A stretch of 64,000 nt of DNA from Pseudobutyrivibrio sp. ACV-2. GTDB taxonomy: Bacteria > Bacillota > Clostridia > Lachnospirales > Lachnospiraceae. The stretch spans positions 124,001-188,000 of the forward strand of contig NZ_FNQZ01000006.1 of the NCBI RefSeq assembly GCF_900107545.1, written 5' to 3'. The position numbers were made by a program, and so were the translations under genes. Under the pieces are notes generated by a model. That model was not told where the DNA came from, did not search any database, and saw only the letters and a list, made by a program, of their open reading frames with translations. Position 1 is the stretch's first letter. Every line of letters starts with the position of its first letter. Of this stretch, positions 25,825-35,190 are shown piece by piece.

Positions 25825-28578
25825 ATGAAAGGAATTTTTGGTGGCCTTAAGTTTTTTATAGGCACCCATAAGGCGGTAAGCATTGCCACAGCAAGTGTGG
25901 TGGGCGTTGCTGCCCTGGGAGCAGGAGGCTATGGCATTTACAATGCACTTCAGCCAAAAGATGAGCCACAAGAAGAGGAAATAATTCAGGAAGCGGAGGT
26001 AGTGGAAGAAGTTGCCGCTGTCGAAGATGTATATATTCCTGAGTTTAAAAAAGTAGATATAACCAGCGAATCACTTGAAAAAGATTTGACTATTTATATA
26101 TCAGATGCTGACGATAATGCAGTGACAGGTGTGCCATTTCAGGTAAAGCTTATGGAGCCAAAGAAGGCTGAGGCGCTCTCAAGCTACATCGAGGCCATTG
26201 ATGATATTAATACTCAAATCGCTGATTTGACTGCGTCATATGATAATCAGGACGTCATCTCCATTCTTAGAGATAGAAACGTTGATGTTGAGATTACAGA
26301 TGAAAATGGTGAAGTAGTTGAAACACAACGCGGTGATGTAAAAAGTGATCCACTATACAATCTTTATTTAGACAAAGAGACTGCTATTCAGTCCTTTGCG
26401 ATGGCTCTTAAGGATGTAGAGGGTACAGTTTACACAGATGAGGACGAGGATGGTGTTATTGCCGAAAAGGATTTAAATCCTGGCGATTATGTGGCATGTA
26501 TGTTGTACGATTTAGACGACGGTCCTCTCTACGATCCTCAGAGCTACCTTACAAAAGTAAACGTAAAGGATAAGGTAGAGTTCAAGGTTCAAAAAGAAAT
26601 CACAAAGCAGATTAAAAAGGACGTTGCTTCAGAAGATCAGCAGCCAAAAGCTGCAGCTCCAGTAGAGGAAGTTCCTAAGGATACAGTTGAGTGGGTTGAC
26701 TCACGTAAAGAGGAAAACGGCGGCTCAGCTAAAGGAATCACAGGAGCAGAAATTGTTGCACCAAAGAGCACTGCAAAGGCCAGCAAGGCTACTAAAAAAG
26801 ATGGCGGCAAAACATCTGTAAGCCATGAGGTAAAGGTTGCAGCTAAGGAGCATACCATTACTGTAAAGGATGTTTATTGTAATGCTGACGGAACAGTAGA
26901 TGAAAAGGTAGAAACCAGAGCTACTGAGAAAAAAGCTGTAGGTGCAGCATATGAATATGCTGGCAAGACTGGTTTAGATGGATATGAGCTTATAACTTTA
27001 AGCCCTGTCAAAGGAACAGTAGCTGATAAGGACATTGAGGTAGTATTCAAGTATAAGAAGACTCAGACCGCTGCAGAGAAGAAGGTCGAAGAAGAAAAGA
27101 AGGCTAAAGAAGAGGCAGAGAAAAAGGCCAAGGAAGAAGCAGACAAGAAAGCAAAAGAAGAAGCTGATAAGAAGGCCCAAGAAGAGACAGACAAGAAAGC
27201 AAAAGAAGAGGCTGACAAAAAGGCTCAGGAAGAAGCAGATAAAAAAGCAAAAGAAGATGCAAAAAATGAGTCAAAAGAAGAGAGTAAGCCTCAGGAAGAA
27301 AATAAACCTCAAGAAGAAAAAACTGCAGAGCCACAACCTCAAACAGATGAGCCTCAAGCAGCACCTTCTGAAGAAAAAACTAATGATAGTTCTAAAGCGC
27401 GTGTAAACGGTTCGCGCCCACTTGCGATTGCACTTAACACACCTAACAGATTTTTTGCTTCAAAAATCCGCAAGGTAGCTGCAGTTGCAACAAATAATTC
27501 AAAAGTAGAAACAGCTACTCTTGATATGACTTTTTCAGCAGGGACATTTACAGTTAAAGCTTCAGCTAATGTAGGTTCAGTAAAGATCAACGGAACTGAT
27601 ATTGCCATGACAAACGGCAAGGGAACCTGCACAATACCACAGGATGGTGACTATACTTTGACAGGTATAGCAACATTCTCAGATGGAGCTACAGATAATA
27701 GCTTAACTGTTACATATACTGTTACTGGTATGGGTTCAAGCTCGACAGAGAGATTAAAAGACAAGGAAGGTCATGAACTATTTCTTGATGAAGGCTTAAC
27801 AAAGCCTGCAACAGTAGCCGATTATGCCAAGGACAAAACTTTCTACTACAAGAGTGCGTCATACAGATATTTTGGATGGCAGTCAATCGATGGTGCAACA
27901 TATTTCTTCGATAAAAATGGAAATAAGATTACAGGCACTCAGACAATCCAGGGTGTTAAGTATGATTTCGGTCCAGACGGAGCTCTTTTAGTAAAGGGTA
28001 ACGGTATCGATGTTTCAAAATATCAGGGTAACATAGATTGGAACCAGGCTAAATCAGCAGTTAGCTTTGCTATCATTCGTTGTGGATATAGAGGACAGAA
28101 TGATGGACAGCTTCACGAAGACCCATATTTCTACCAGAATATGAAGGGTGCCAAGGCTGCAGGTGTTGCAACTGGTGTATATATCTTCTCAAGAGCCCTA
28201 AATGAAGCAGAGGCAGTTCAGGAAGCGTCGATGGCAGTAGCCATGGCTCAAAAAGCCGGAGGTTGTGCATATCCTATCTATATTGATATGGAGGATACAA
28301 CAAGAGGTCAAAGTAAGCTTACTAATGCTGAGCGTACAGCTATCGTAAATGCTTTTGTTGCTACAGTACAATCATCTGGATATAAGGCAGGTCTATACTG
28401 CAGCAAGAATTGGATGACATCAAAGATGGATGCAGGTTCAATTTCTTGCCACGTATGGATTGCTCAATACAATACAAAATGTACATATGGTGGAAAATAT
28501 ACTATGTGGCAGTATTCAAGTACAGGTTCTGTTCCTGGAATTAAGGGCCGCGTAGATATGAACAGATCATATTTCTAA
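25825..28578 (+). CDS. Membrane-anchored GH25 lysozyme with stalk and wall-binding repeats
   Basis: A GH25 muramidase cuts the N-acetylmuramic acid-N-acetylglucosamine bond of peptidoglycan. I prefer the ATG at 25825, nine bases after GGGAG; ATGs at 25816 and 25819 are closer. One transmembrane segment lies near residues 16-38. Then come a β-rich region with SpaA/MucBP-like features (~50-400), a charged repeat of K-K-A-K-E-E-A-D units (~residues 420-482), a Pro/Gln/Glu stretch, a Cys-free β-domain (~535-640), two choline-binding-like repeats (F-G-W-Q-S-I-D-G-A-T-Y-F-F, ~680-715) and the GH25 domain (~725-918; G-I-D-V-S-K-Y-Q-G, then Y-I-D-M-E-D). It may remodel wall to allow polysaccharide attachment or flagellar passage; the role is inferred. 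Confidence 0.88.
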   Translation: MKGIFGGLKFFIGTHKAVSIATASVVGVAALGAGGYGIYNALQPKDEPQEEEIIQEAEVVEEVAAVEDVYIPEFKKVDITSESLEKDLTIYISDADDNAVTGVPFQVKLMEPKKAEALSSYIEAIDDINTQIADLTASYDNQDVISILRDRNVDVEITDENGEVVETQRGDVKSDPLYNLYLDKETAIQSFAMALKDVEGTVYTDEDEDGVIAEKDLNPGDYVACMLYDLDDGPLYDPQSYLTKVNVKDKVEFKVQKEITKQIKKDVASEDQQPKAAAPVEEVPKDTVEWVDSRKEENGGSAKGITGAEIVAPKSTAKASKATKKDGGKTSVSHEVKVAAKEHTITVKDVYCNADGTVDEKVETRATEKKAVGAAYEYAGKTGLDGYELITLSPVKGTVADKDIEVVFKYKKTQTAAEKKVEEEKKAKEEAEKKAKEEADKKAKEEADKKAQEETDKKAKEEADKKAQEEADKKAKEDAKNESKEESKPQEENKPQEEKTAEPQPQTDEPQAAPSEEKTNDSSKARVNGSRPLAIALNTPNRFFASKIRKVAAVATNNSKVETATLDMTFSAGTFTVKASANVGSVKINGTDIAMTNGKGTCTIPQDGDYTLTGIATFSDGATDNSLTVTYTVTGMGSSSTERLKDKEGHELFLDEGLTKPATVADYAKDKTFYYKSASYRYFGWQSIDGATYFFDKNGNKITGTQTIQGVKYDFGPDGALLVKGNGIDVSKYQGNIDWNQAKSAVSFAIIRCGYRGQNDGQLHEDPYFYQNMKGAKAAGVATGVYIFSRALNEAEAVQEASMAVAMAQKAGGCAYPIYIDMEDTTRGQSKLTNAERTAIVNAFVATVQSSGYKAGLYCSKNWMTSKMDAGSISCHVWIAQYNTKCTYGGKYTMWQYSSTGSVPGIKGRVDMNRSYF
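27089..27270 (+). repeat. Coding repeat: KKAKEEAD-type units
   Basis: About eight near-identical 24-bp units in the lysozyme gene encode a Lys/Glu/Ala-rich helix. Such repeats commonly vary in number by slippage and give a rigid stalk. Confidence 0.75.
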
Positions 28579-28597
28579 ATAATTAATATAGGTTGCT

Positions 28598-29983
28598 ATG
28601 AATAATTCAAGAAGTAATAACGTTGAAACTGAAAAGAAGATATTTCGTTTTGTAAGCTGCGCAGTGCTGGTTGCTGTTTTGACCGCACTGTTCGCAGTTA
28701 TGTGGTACTTTAGACTGCAGATGCTTATGGAAAGAAGATTCCTTGGCCTTGGTAACTATCTGATGGTGGGACTTTATGCAGTTCTTACGATTTTGGTCAT
28801 CAATACCTTTAAAGGCTTTAGTATCGGAAGTGGTCGTATTTCCATACTTACCATGTCCCAGGCTATCGCTATGGGAATCGTAAATGCTTTGGAATATGTA
28901 ATTGTTATATTGATGGCACGTATCAAAGTGCTTATGTGGATTACATTAGCCTACATCATAGTTCTTATTTTAGTGGACTGTGTTGCAGTACTTGCAGTTA
29001 CATATATCTGTACAAAGGTTTATCGAATGGTATTCCCACCATTTACTATTTTAAATATTTATGGTGAATACCAAAATGATTTGGTTGTCAAGATGAACAG
29101 GCGTGCAGACAAATATAGTATCACAGGCGAAATGAGCTGCAATGAACCTCTTGAAAAAATCACAAAAGAACTGGAAAACTACGATGCAGTTCTGATAAAT
29201 GATGTTCCGGCAGAAATCAGAAACGATATTGTAAAGGCTTGTTTTGCCACAGGTAAGCGAGTTTATTTCACACCAAAAATTTCGGATATTATTATAAAGG
29301 GTTCTGAAGAGGTCAATCTTTTTGACACACCTTTGTATTTGTGTAAGAATGTTGGAATGGATGCCATTTCAGCAGCAATTAAGAGAGTTGGAGATATTTT
29401 GATTTCTGGTATTGGTATCATTCTTACATCTCCAATTATGCTTGTTACAGCTATACTTATCCACAGTTATGACGGTGGCCCTGTATTTTATAAACAGACC
29501 CGTTGTACTATCGGTGGAAAAGAGTACAAAATCATGAAATTCAGGTCAATGATTACTGATGCGGAAAAGGATGGTAAAGCCAGACTTGCCAGCGTCAATG
29601 ATGACAGAATTACACCTATTGGACATTTTATTAGAGCTACCAGAATCGACGAGATTCCTCAGTTCTTCAATATTTTCAAGGGTGAAATGTCAGTAGTTGG
29701 CCCTCGTCCAGAGCGCCCGGAAATCATTGCTGAATATATAAAAGAGGTTCCAGAGTTTGCTTTCCGTACCCATGTAAAGGCAGGGCTTACAGGCTATGCC
29801 CAGGTTTATGGAAAATACAACACAACCTCATATGACAAGCTGAAGCTTGACATGATTTATTGTGAAAAATGTTCAGTACTACTTGATATTCAATTAATAT
29901 TGATGACTCTGAGAGTCATCTTTACAAAAGATGCCACAGAGGGTGTGGCTGAGGGAGAGACTAACGCTAATGTCGGCAAGTAA
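28598..29983 (+). CDS. Initiating sugar-phosphate transferase (polyprenyl glycosylphosphotransferase)
   Basis: This enzyme moves a sugar-1-phosphate to undecaprenyl phosphate to start a surface polysaccharide. Four N-terminal transmembrane helices (to ~residue 140), a soluble middle, one more hydrophobic helix (~residues 265-290) and the catalytic Bac_transf domain: D-G-G-P-V-F-Y-K-Q-T-R near residue 295, K-I-M-K-F-R-S-M, then the R-P-E-R-P-E active region and G-L-T-G-Y-A-Q-V-Y-G. It is a paralogue of the gene at 56285. Both are of the long WcaJ/EpsL-like type. The following glycosyltransferase overlaps its 3' end. Confidence 0.9.
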   Translation: MNNSRSNNVETEKKIFRFVSCAVLVAVLTALFAVMWYFRLQMLMERRFLGLGNYLMVGLYAVLTILVINTFKGFSIGSGRISILTMSQAIAMGIVNALEYVIVILMARIKVLMWITLAYIIVLILVDCVAVLAVTYICTKVYRMVFPPFTILNIYGEYQNDLVVKMNRRADKYSITGEMSCNEPLEKITKELENYDAVLINDVPAEIRNDIVKACFATGKRVYFTPKISDIIIKGSEEVNLFDTPLYLCKNVGMDAISAAIKRVGDILISGIGIILTSPIMLVTAILIHSYDGGPVFYKQTRCTIGGKEYKIMKFRSMITDAEKDGKARLASVNDDRITPIGHFIRATRIDEIPQFFNIFKGEMSVVGPRPERPEIIAEYIKEVPEFAFRTHVKAGLTGYAQVYGKYNTTSYDKLKLDMIYCEKCSVLLDIQLILMTLRVIFTKDATEGVAEGETNANVGK

Positions 29984-31181
29984 AAAGGCACTCATGCACG
30001 CCCATACCGCGTACATGGTAACTCAATTTAATATCGACAACATTAAAATACTTCAAGACTTAGGATATGCAGTAGACGTTGCCTGCTGTTGGCAGGACGA
30101 TGACAGTGCGGTGAGCCCGGAAGCTCTAGCCGCACGAAGAAAAAAATTAGATGATTTAGGATGCCGGGTAATTGAGACATCCAGTCTCCGAAAGATATTT
30201 CATTTTGGAGAGCTTTCAAAAGCATATAAACTTCTTAAAACAGAGGTAGAGAAAAATAAGTATGAAATAGTTCATACCCAATCCCCTATTGGAGGAGTTG
30301 TTTGTCGATTGGCCTGCAGAAGGGCTAGAAAACTTTATGGGACAAAGGTTATTTACGCAGCTCATGGATTTCACTTTTTCAAGGGAGCCAGTCTTATAAA
30401 CACTATAATTTTCAAAAATGTGGAAAAGTGGTGCAGCAAATACACCGATTTGTTGATAACAATCAATAAAGAGGATTACGCCAACGCTCAAAAAATGAAA
30501 GCAAAACAGGTGGCATATGTTCCTGGCGCAGGTGTAGATACACACAAATTTGTTGCAAGCGAAGGTGCAAGACAAAAAATCCGAAAAGAACTTGGAATTG
30601 ATGATGAAACCATAATTATTTTATCGGTTGGAGAGCTGATTCCAAGAAAGAATCATACAGAGGTTCTTAGAGCTCTAAAGATGATGAAGGATAATGGCAC
30701 GCTTCTTGCTGAGGGCAGCGATGAACGTGTTCAGCCTAAATACAAAATAAAATATTTAATAGCAGGAAGAGGTAAAATTCAAGCCGAGCTTGAAGAAAAC
30801 ATAGCCCGACTTGGACTTTCTGACTATGTTCAGATGCTGGGATTTCGTTCAGATGTTGCTGATATTTTTGCAGCTAGCGACATATACGTATTTCCATCAC
30901 ATCAGGAGGGACTTCCAGTTGCATTGATGGAGGCTATGTCTGTTGGCATGCCGGTGGTTTGCTCAAAGATTCGTGGCAACACTGACCTGATCGAAGAGGG
31001 AATTGGAGGATATTTCTTTGATTCTCACGATGCGGCAACACTGGTAACAGCGCTTAATAAAGCCCTTTCTGACAATTTAACAAAACGCGAACAAATGGGA
31101 CAGGCTAACATTGAAGTTATGAAACAGTTTGACAAAGAAACTGTTAATAAAGTAATGCGAGAACTCTACAGTAAACTTTAG
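29970..31181 (+). CDS. GT4 family glycosyltransferase
   Basis: GT-B glycosyltransferase of about 403 residues. I choose the ATG at 29970 (M-S-A-S-K-K-A-L-M-H-A-H-T-A-Y), overlapping the previous gene by 14 bp; an upstream start at 29931 would lie well inside that gene. The EpsD/CapM-like start H-A-H-T-A-Y-M-V-T-Q-F-N, V-H-T-Q-S-P-I-G-G and the C-terminal P-S-H-Q-E-G-L-P-V-A-L-M-E-A-M donor site identify it. It probably adds the second sugar of the lipid-linked unit begun by the gene at 28598. Confidence 0.87.
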   Translation: MSASKKALMHAHTAYMVTQFNIDNIKILQDLGYAVDVACCWQDDDSAVSPEALAARRKKLDDLGCRVIETSSLRKIFHFGELSKAYKLLKTEVEKNKYEIVHTQSPIGGVVCRLACRRARKLYGTKVIYAAHGFHFFKGASLINTIIFKNVEKWCSKYTDLLITINKEDYANAQKMKAKQVAYVPGAGVDTHKFVASEGARQKIRKELGIDDETIIILSVGELIPRKNHTEVLRALKMMKDNGTLLAEGSDERVQPKYKIKYLIAGRGKIQAELEENIARLGLSDYVQMLGFRSDVADIFAASDIYVFPSHQEGLPVALMEAMSVGMPVVCSKIRGNTDLIEEGIGGYFFDSHDAATLVTALNKALSDNLTKREQMGQANIEVMKQFDKETVNKVMRELYSKL

Positions 31182-31234
31182 TTTTAAAGGACAGAATTTG
31201 GCAAAAGCTATATTCTGTAGACTAGGAGTTAATA

Positions 31235-32329
31235 ATGACAGTCTTACATGTATCCAAATCAAACACCTATTCTGGCATGGAAAATGTAGCTATCAACATT
31301 ATTAAAGCCATGCCTGAGGAAATACGCTGTGTATATCTCACAGCTACAGGTTCGATAGAAACCAAACTATTGGAGCAAAACATCGAGTATATCGGTGTGG
31401 AAAAGGTGGATGAGAAAGTCATTAAAGGAGTTATTGATGAAATTCATCCTGATATTATCCATGCCTATGAATATGACTGCAGTGTTATGTGCACAAAGGT
31501 CACAGATACCATTCCTATTGTGAGCCATTTATATTCAATGCCTAAATGGGCACAAAAGATTGGTCCAAAATCCATCATTTATGGTGGAGCATGCAAGTCT
31601 TTCGCCAGGATTATCCTTCCAGACAAAAAGGTGGCAGAAGACGCATGGTTCAAAGATAAGATGGAAGGTAAGACTAACGTCCTTGGTATCCCATACAATG
31701 CAGTAAAGACATACGAAAAGGGATACGTAGCAGGAACTGAAATGAAAAAAGAGAAGTTAGAGGCTACAAAATCTGATCTTCTCTTTGTTGGTTATCTTAC
31801 AGATGACAAAAACCCATATGAATTTGTAAGGATTGTGGGTGAGATTAAGAAAACTCATCCAAAAGTCAAAGCAATTATGGTAGGCGGAGGCTATTTAGGA
31901 AGTGAATGCCTGAGCCTGATAGGCAAGATGGGATTGATGGACAATATCAAGATGGTAGGGATGCAGCACAATCCTTATGTCTACATGAATCAGACTAAGA
32001 TTTTAGTGGTACCATCCAAATTTGAGGGCTTCGGAATGGCAGCCCTTGAAGCTATGACATTTGGTAAACCTGTCGTAGCCAGTAAAGTGGGCGGTCTTAA
32101 TGTGACCGTCGATGATAGCTGCGGAAAAATATGTGGAACTGATAAAAAGCCTACAGACAGAGAGGCTTTTATATCAAATATAAACGAACTTTTGGACAAC
32201 AGCGAGATTTATCGCATGAAATCTGAGGGGGCAAGAAGACGCGTCAAAGAGCTAAACAACTTTGACACATACATGGAAGAAGTAATCAAAATTTATGAGG
32301 ATATTTACAACACTGCTAAAAAAGCTTAA
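31235..32329 (+). CDS. GT4 family glycosyltransferase
   Basis: A 364-residue GT-B enzyme. The start M-T-V-L-H-V-S-K-S-N-T-Y-S-G-M-E-N-V parallels the minus-strand gene at 13783, a paralogue. The donor site is V-P-S-K-F-E-G-F-G-M-A-A-L-E-A-M. The ribosome binding site is TAGGAG. Its 3' end overlaps the flippase gene by 35 bp. The acceptor is unknown. Confidence 0.87.
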   Translation: MTVLHVSKSNTYSGMENVAINIIKAMPEEIRCVYLTATGSIETKLLEQNIEYIGVEKVDEKVIKGVIDEIHPDIIHAYEYDCSVMCTKVTDTIPIVSHLYSMPKWAQKIGPKSIIYGGACKSFARIILPDKKVAEDAWFKDKMEGKTNVLGIPYNAVKTYEKGYVAGTEMKKEKLEATKSDLLFVGYLTDDKNPYEFVRIVGEIKKTHPKVKAIMVGGGYLGSECLSLIGKMGLMDNIKMVGMQHNPYVYMNQTKILVVPSKFEGFGMAALEAMTFGKPVVASKVGGLNVTVDDSCGKICGTDKKPTDREAFISNINELLDNSEIYRMKSEGARRRVKELNNFDTYMEEVIKIYEDIYNTAKKA

Positions 32330-33752
32330 GAGTGCAGATTTTATATTAGTAACTTTATCAACAGTAATTTGTTCAGGCTTATCATTCGTACTGAACGTTT
32401 ATTCAAAGCACGAAGTAGACTCGCGTCCAATGGGTATTTACAGTGCCTGTCTAATCGTAATGACTTACATGAATTACGCACAGTTTGGAGTGCTTAACGC
32501 ATACAACAGGGATTATCCACAGGCACTTGGACGTAAGGATTTTAACGAAGCAAACAAACAAAGAAATATTACTGTAACTTTCATGTTACTGGTTTATACT
32601 TTAATATTTATCCTCTTTGAAGCATGGGTTTTTTTTAATTACAGAGGTCAGATTGGTATAGATGAAAAGAACACATTTTATGCTTTTGGTTATGCAATGT
32701 GTCCTATTATGATTCTTCTGAAGAGTTTTGACGATATGGCAAACTCTACAGTGAGAATGCAGGGAAAATACAATAAATCAGCTCTGCTTGGATTTATACG
32801 TACGGTTCTGGCGTTTGGAATCGGTGTAGTTTTCATTAAGATTTTTGGCTACTATGGTCTGTATGCCATGTCCATTTCATCAGCTCTCATAGGAATCATT
32901 TTCTTTTACAAGGATTCCTTTAAAGGGACCAGACTTGATTTAGATTTTAACTATATGAAGTTGATGGTAGTGGGTGGTCTTCCACTTCTAATAAACAGCC
33001 TGATATGGACAATAGTTCAAAATGTGGATAAACACGTAATTCAGCTGTTCTTTGAGGACTCGGACAATGCACTGGGTGTTTACTCAGTACCAACAATGGG
33101 ATTCACAACAATGGTCCTTGTACCACAGACAATTTCCCAAGTATTCTATATTAAGATTTCACATTTATATGGAGCTAATCACGACGAGAAGGAACTGCTT
33201 GATAAGGCAGGCTACTTTACCTGCATTACATCGGCTATCTCAGGCATTGCATGTGTATTAGTATTCTATATAATGCCTATATTCGTAGGTATATTTATGC
33301 CAAGATACACAGATGGAAATGTGGCGACGCAAATTCTTATCATAGGTGTTGCTATATATTCAACCACAATGCTTTTTGGAAATATTTTCAGCGTGGTAAA
33401 GCTTAACAAATCTTTAATTGCAAACTCAGTAGCACTTTGTATCTTTAACATGATTTTCTCCAGTGCATTAGTGTTATTGGTAGAAAGAAGCATTAACATG
33501 GTGGCTATCGGTACAGGTTTGTCATATGCTCTGTATTCGCTGCTATTAATGATAAAACTTACGAAGCAATTTAATTACCCATTTTTAAAGCTGGTGGCCA
33601 ACAGCTGGCTTCCAGTGCTATCCATGGTAATACCGGGCGTGCTGTTTTATTTGATTATTCCAAACATCTATATTGCAGCGGGATTCACTTTGTTTACCAT
33701 ATTAGTGGTTTGTGCTATACTTCTTAAGTTAAGAATAAGAGAACGAGGATAA
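32295..33752 (+). CDS. Lipopolysaccharide/exopolysaccharide flippase, Wzx/MATE-like
   Basis: A 485-residue integral membrane protein with about 12 to 14 transmembrane segments. The pattern (MATE/MVF fold; Q-F-G-V-L-N-A-Y-N-R-D-Y in the first loop, the central V-G-G-L-P-L-L-I-N-S-L) is that of polysaccharide flippases that move undecaprenyl-linked repeat units outward. Its start codon lies within the preceding gene and has no strong ribosome binding site, so translation is probably coupled. Wzy-type polymerases are candidates at 52967. Confidence 0.85.
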   Translation: MRIFTTLLKKLKSADFILVTLSTVICSGLSFVLNVYSKHEVDSRPMGIYSACLIVMTYMNYAQFGVLNAYNRDYPQALGRKDFNEANKQRNITVTFMLLVYTLIFILFEAWVFFNYRGQIGIDEKNTFYAFGYAMCPIMILLKSFDDMANSTVRMQGKYNKSALLGFIRTVLAFGIGVVFIKIFGYYGLYAMSISSALIGIIFFYKDSFKGTRLDLDFNYMKLMVVGGLPLLINSLIWTIVQNVDKHVIQLFFEDSDNALGVYSVPTMGFTTMVLVPQTISQVFYIKISHLYGANHDEKELLDKAGYFTCITSAISGIACVLVFYIMPIFVGIFMPRYTDGNVATQILIIGVAIYSTTMLFGNIFSVVKLNKSLIANSVALCIFNMIFSSALVLLVERSINMVAIGTGLSYALYSLLLMIKLTKQFNYPFLKLVANSWLPVLSMVIPGVLFYLIIPNIYIAAGFTLFTILVVCAILLKLRIRERG

Positions 33753-33756
33753 AACT

Positions 33757-35190
33757 GTGCTTAATTTATGCTTTATGGCTAGACGTCCATTTGATGATTT
33801 GTCGCCAGCCATATATAAAGACATCAGAAAAAATCATGATCCTGAAGCCAGAGGTATTTTCATAACCTGTGACTGTAAGGAGTCAAAATACATCAGAGAT
33901 AAATTCGAACCAAATGATGAAAAAGTCATTATCTGTGAAATGTCAGAGTTTATGAATGCTCATTGGGACGAATTTACCCTTGAAAAATTGGTAGAATACG
34001 AAAAGAAATATGACGCTTCACCAATTTGGAAATATATATACGCAGATAGATTTTTAGTATATAGGGGTTATGAGTACTGTGTTCAGACCGCTTGTGGCTT
34101 GTTTGCATTCTGGGAGCACGTATTTACCACCTATGACGTAGACTTCTACTATGACGAAGTTATAGCTACATTACTCACCTACATAGCATACCTGGTAGGC
34201 AAAAAGGTGGGCACACATTATTATTCAGCATTATTGATGCGTTCCGTAGGAATGGATTTAACACATCATTACATGTTAAATGATCCTTTTGAGATGATGT
34301 ATGACATGCCACAGGATTATTTAACAAAAGAATATACTGACGAGCAGCTGAAAAAGGCAGAAGATTTCCTTTCTGGTTTTGAAGAAAAGCACTCAAAACC
34401 AGCATTCATGCAGTTCTCAGGAAAGAAGCCAAAGTGGAAAGCAAAGTTTTTTATACTTCCGCTGTTCTGGGTTAGACAGAGATTTTTCAATCCTCACACC
34501 AGAGACAAGGGCTCATATCTTTACTACAAGGCTTATGAGCGTACAATGGAGCAGATTTTATTCTACTTCAGATACAAGGCTAGTATGAAATATTACAAAA
34601 AGCCTGATATGACCAAGAAATTCGTTTATTATCCTTTGCATCTGCAGCCGGAGGCATCCACACTGGTATGTGCTCAGAAATATGAAAAGCAGTTGTTCTT
34701 CCTGGACAATCTGGCAAAATCAATTCCGGCAGACACAGTTATTTATGCAAAGGAACATTATTCTTTCCTTGGTTGCAGAGACAACAATTTCTACAAGGCA
34801 TTAGCAGAATATCCAAACATTGTTTTAATAAATCCATGGGAGGATAGTTTTGAACTAATAGAAAAAAGCCAGTGCGTTGCGACCTTAACAGGTACCGCAG
34901 GAATAGAGGCGATGCTTCTTCGTCACCCGGTTATCATGGGTGGAAATGCATTGTACCAGGATGCGCCAGGTGTAATGCACATAGAAGATATTTATGAAAA
35001 TTATGAATCTGCTATGGCATCTTGGAAAAAGCCAGAGCGAGAAGATATTATAAAGTATTTGGCAGCCTATATGAGCTGTGCTCGCCCGGGAAATACTTAT
35101 GCAATGAGCGATGCTCGTTTGGAGCCTGATAATGTTGCATTGGTTGCAAAATCAATGTACGACTATTTTAAGGAGATGAAACATGAGTAA
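33757..35190 (+). CDS. Uncharacterised capsule-type glycosyltransferase-like protein
   Basis: A 477-residue soluble protein, with a GTG start at 33757 (CGAGG eight bases upstream). I cannot name a family with certainty. The C-terminal half (Y-Y-P-L-H-L-Q-P-E-A-S-T near residue 300, then I-Y-A-K-E-H-Y-S-F and the T-L-T-G-T-A-G-I-E-A-M-L segment near 385) resembles the capsule polysaccharide synthesis (KpsC/KpsS, 'Capsule_synth') GT-B fold. It would then be a cytoplasmic sugar transferase, perhaps of the Kdo-like acid type. It overlaps legB by 8 bp, linking it to the nonulosonic acid genes. Confidence 0.6.
   Translation: MLNLCFMARRPFDDLSPAIYKDIRKNHDPEARGIFITCDCKESKYIRDKFEPNDEKVIICEMSEFMNAHWDEFTLEKLVEYEKKYDASPIWKYIYADRFLVYRGYEYCVQTACGLFAFWEHVFTTYDVDFYYDEVIATLLTYIAYLVGKKVGTHYYSALLMRSVGMDLTHHYMLNDPFEMMYDMPQDYLTKEYTDEQLKKAEDFLSGFEEKHSKPAFMQFSGKKPKWKAKFFILPLFWVRQRFFNPHTRDKGSYLYYKAYERTMEQILFYFRYKASMKYYKKPDMTKKFVYYPLHLQPEASTLVCAQKYEKQLFFLDNLAKSIPADTVIYAKEHYSFLGCRDNNFYKALAEYPNIVLINPWEDSFELIEKSQCVATLTGTAGIEAMLLRHPVIMGGNALYQDAPGVMHIEDIYENYESAMASWKKPEREDIIKYLAAYMSCARPGNTYAMSDARLEPDNVALVAKSMYDYFKEMKHE

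Noticed and set aside
27104-27364. Leu-rich minus-strand frame opposite the lysozyme repeat
   Set aside because: It is the antisense of the Lys/Glu repeat, which gives Leu/Phe codons automatically.
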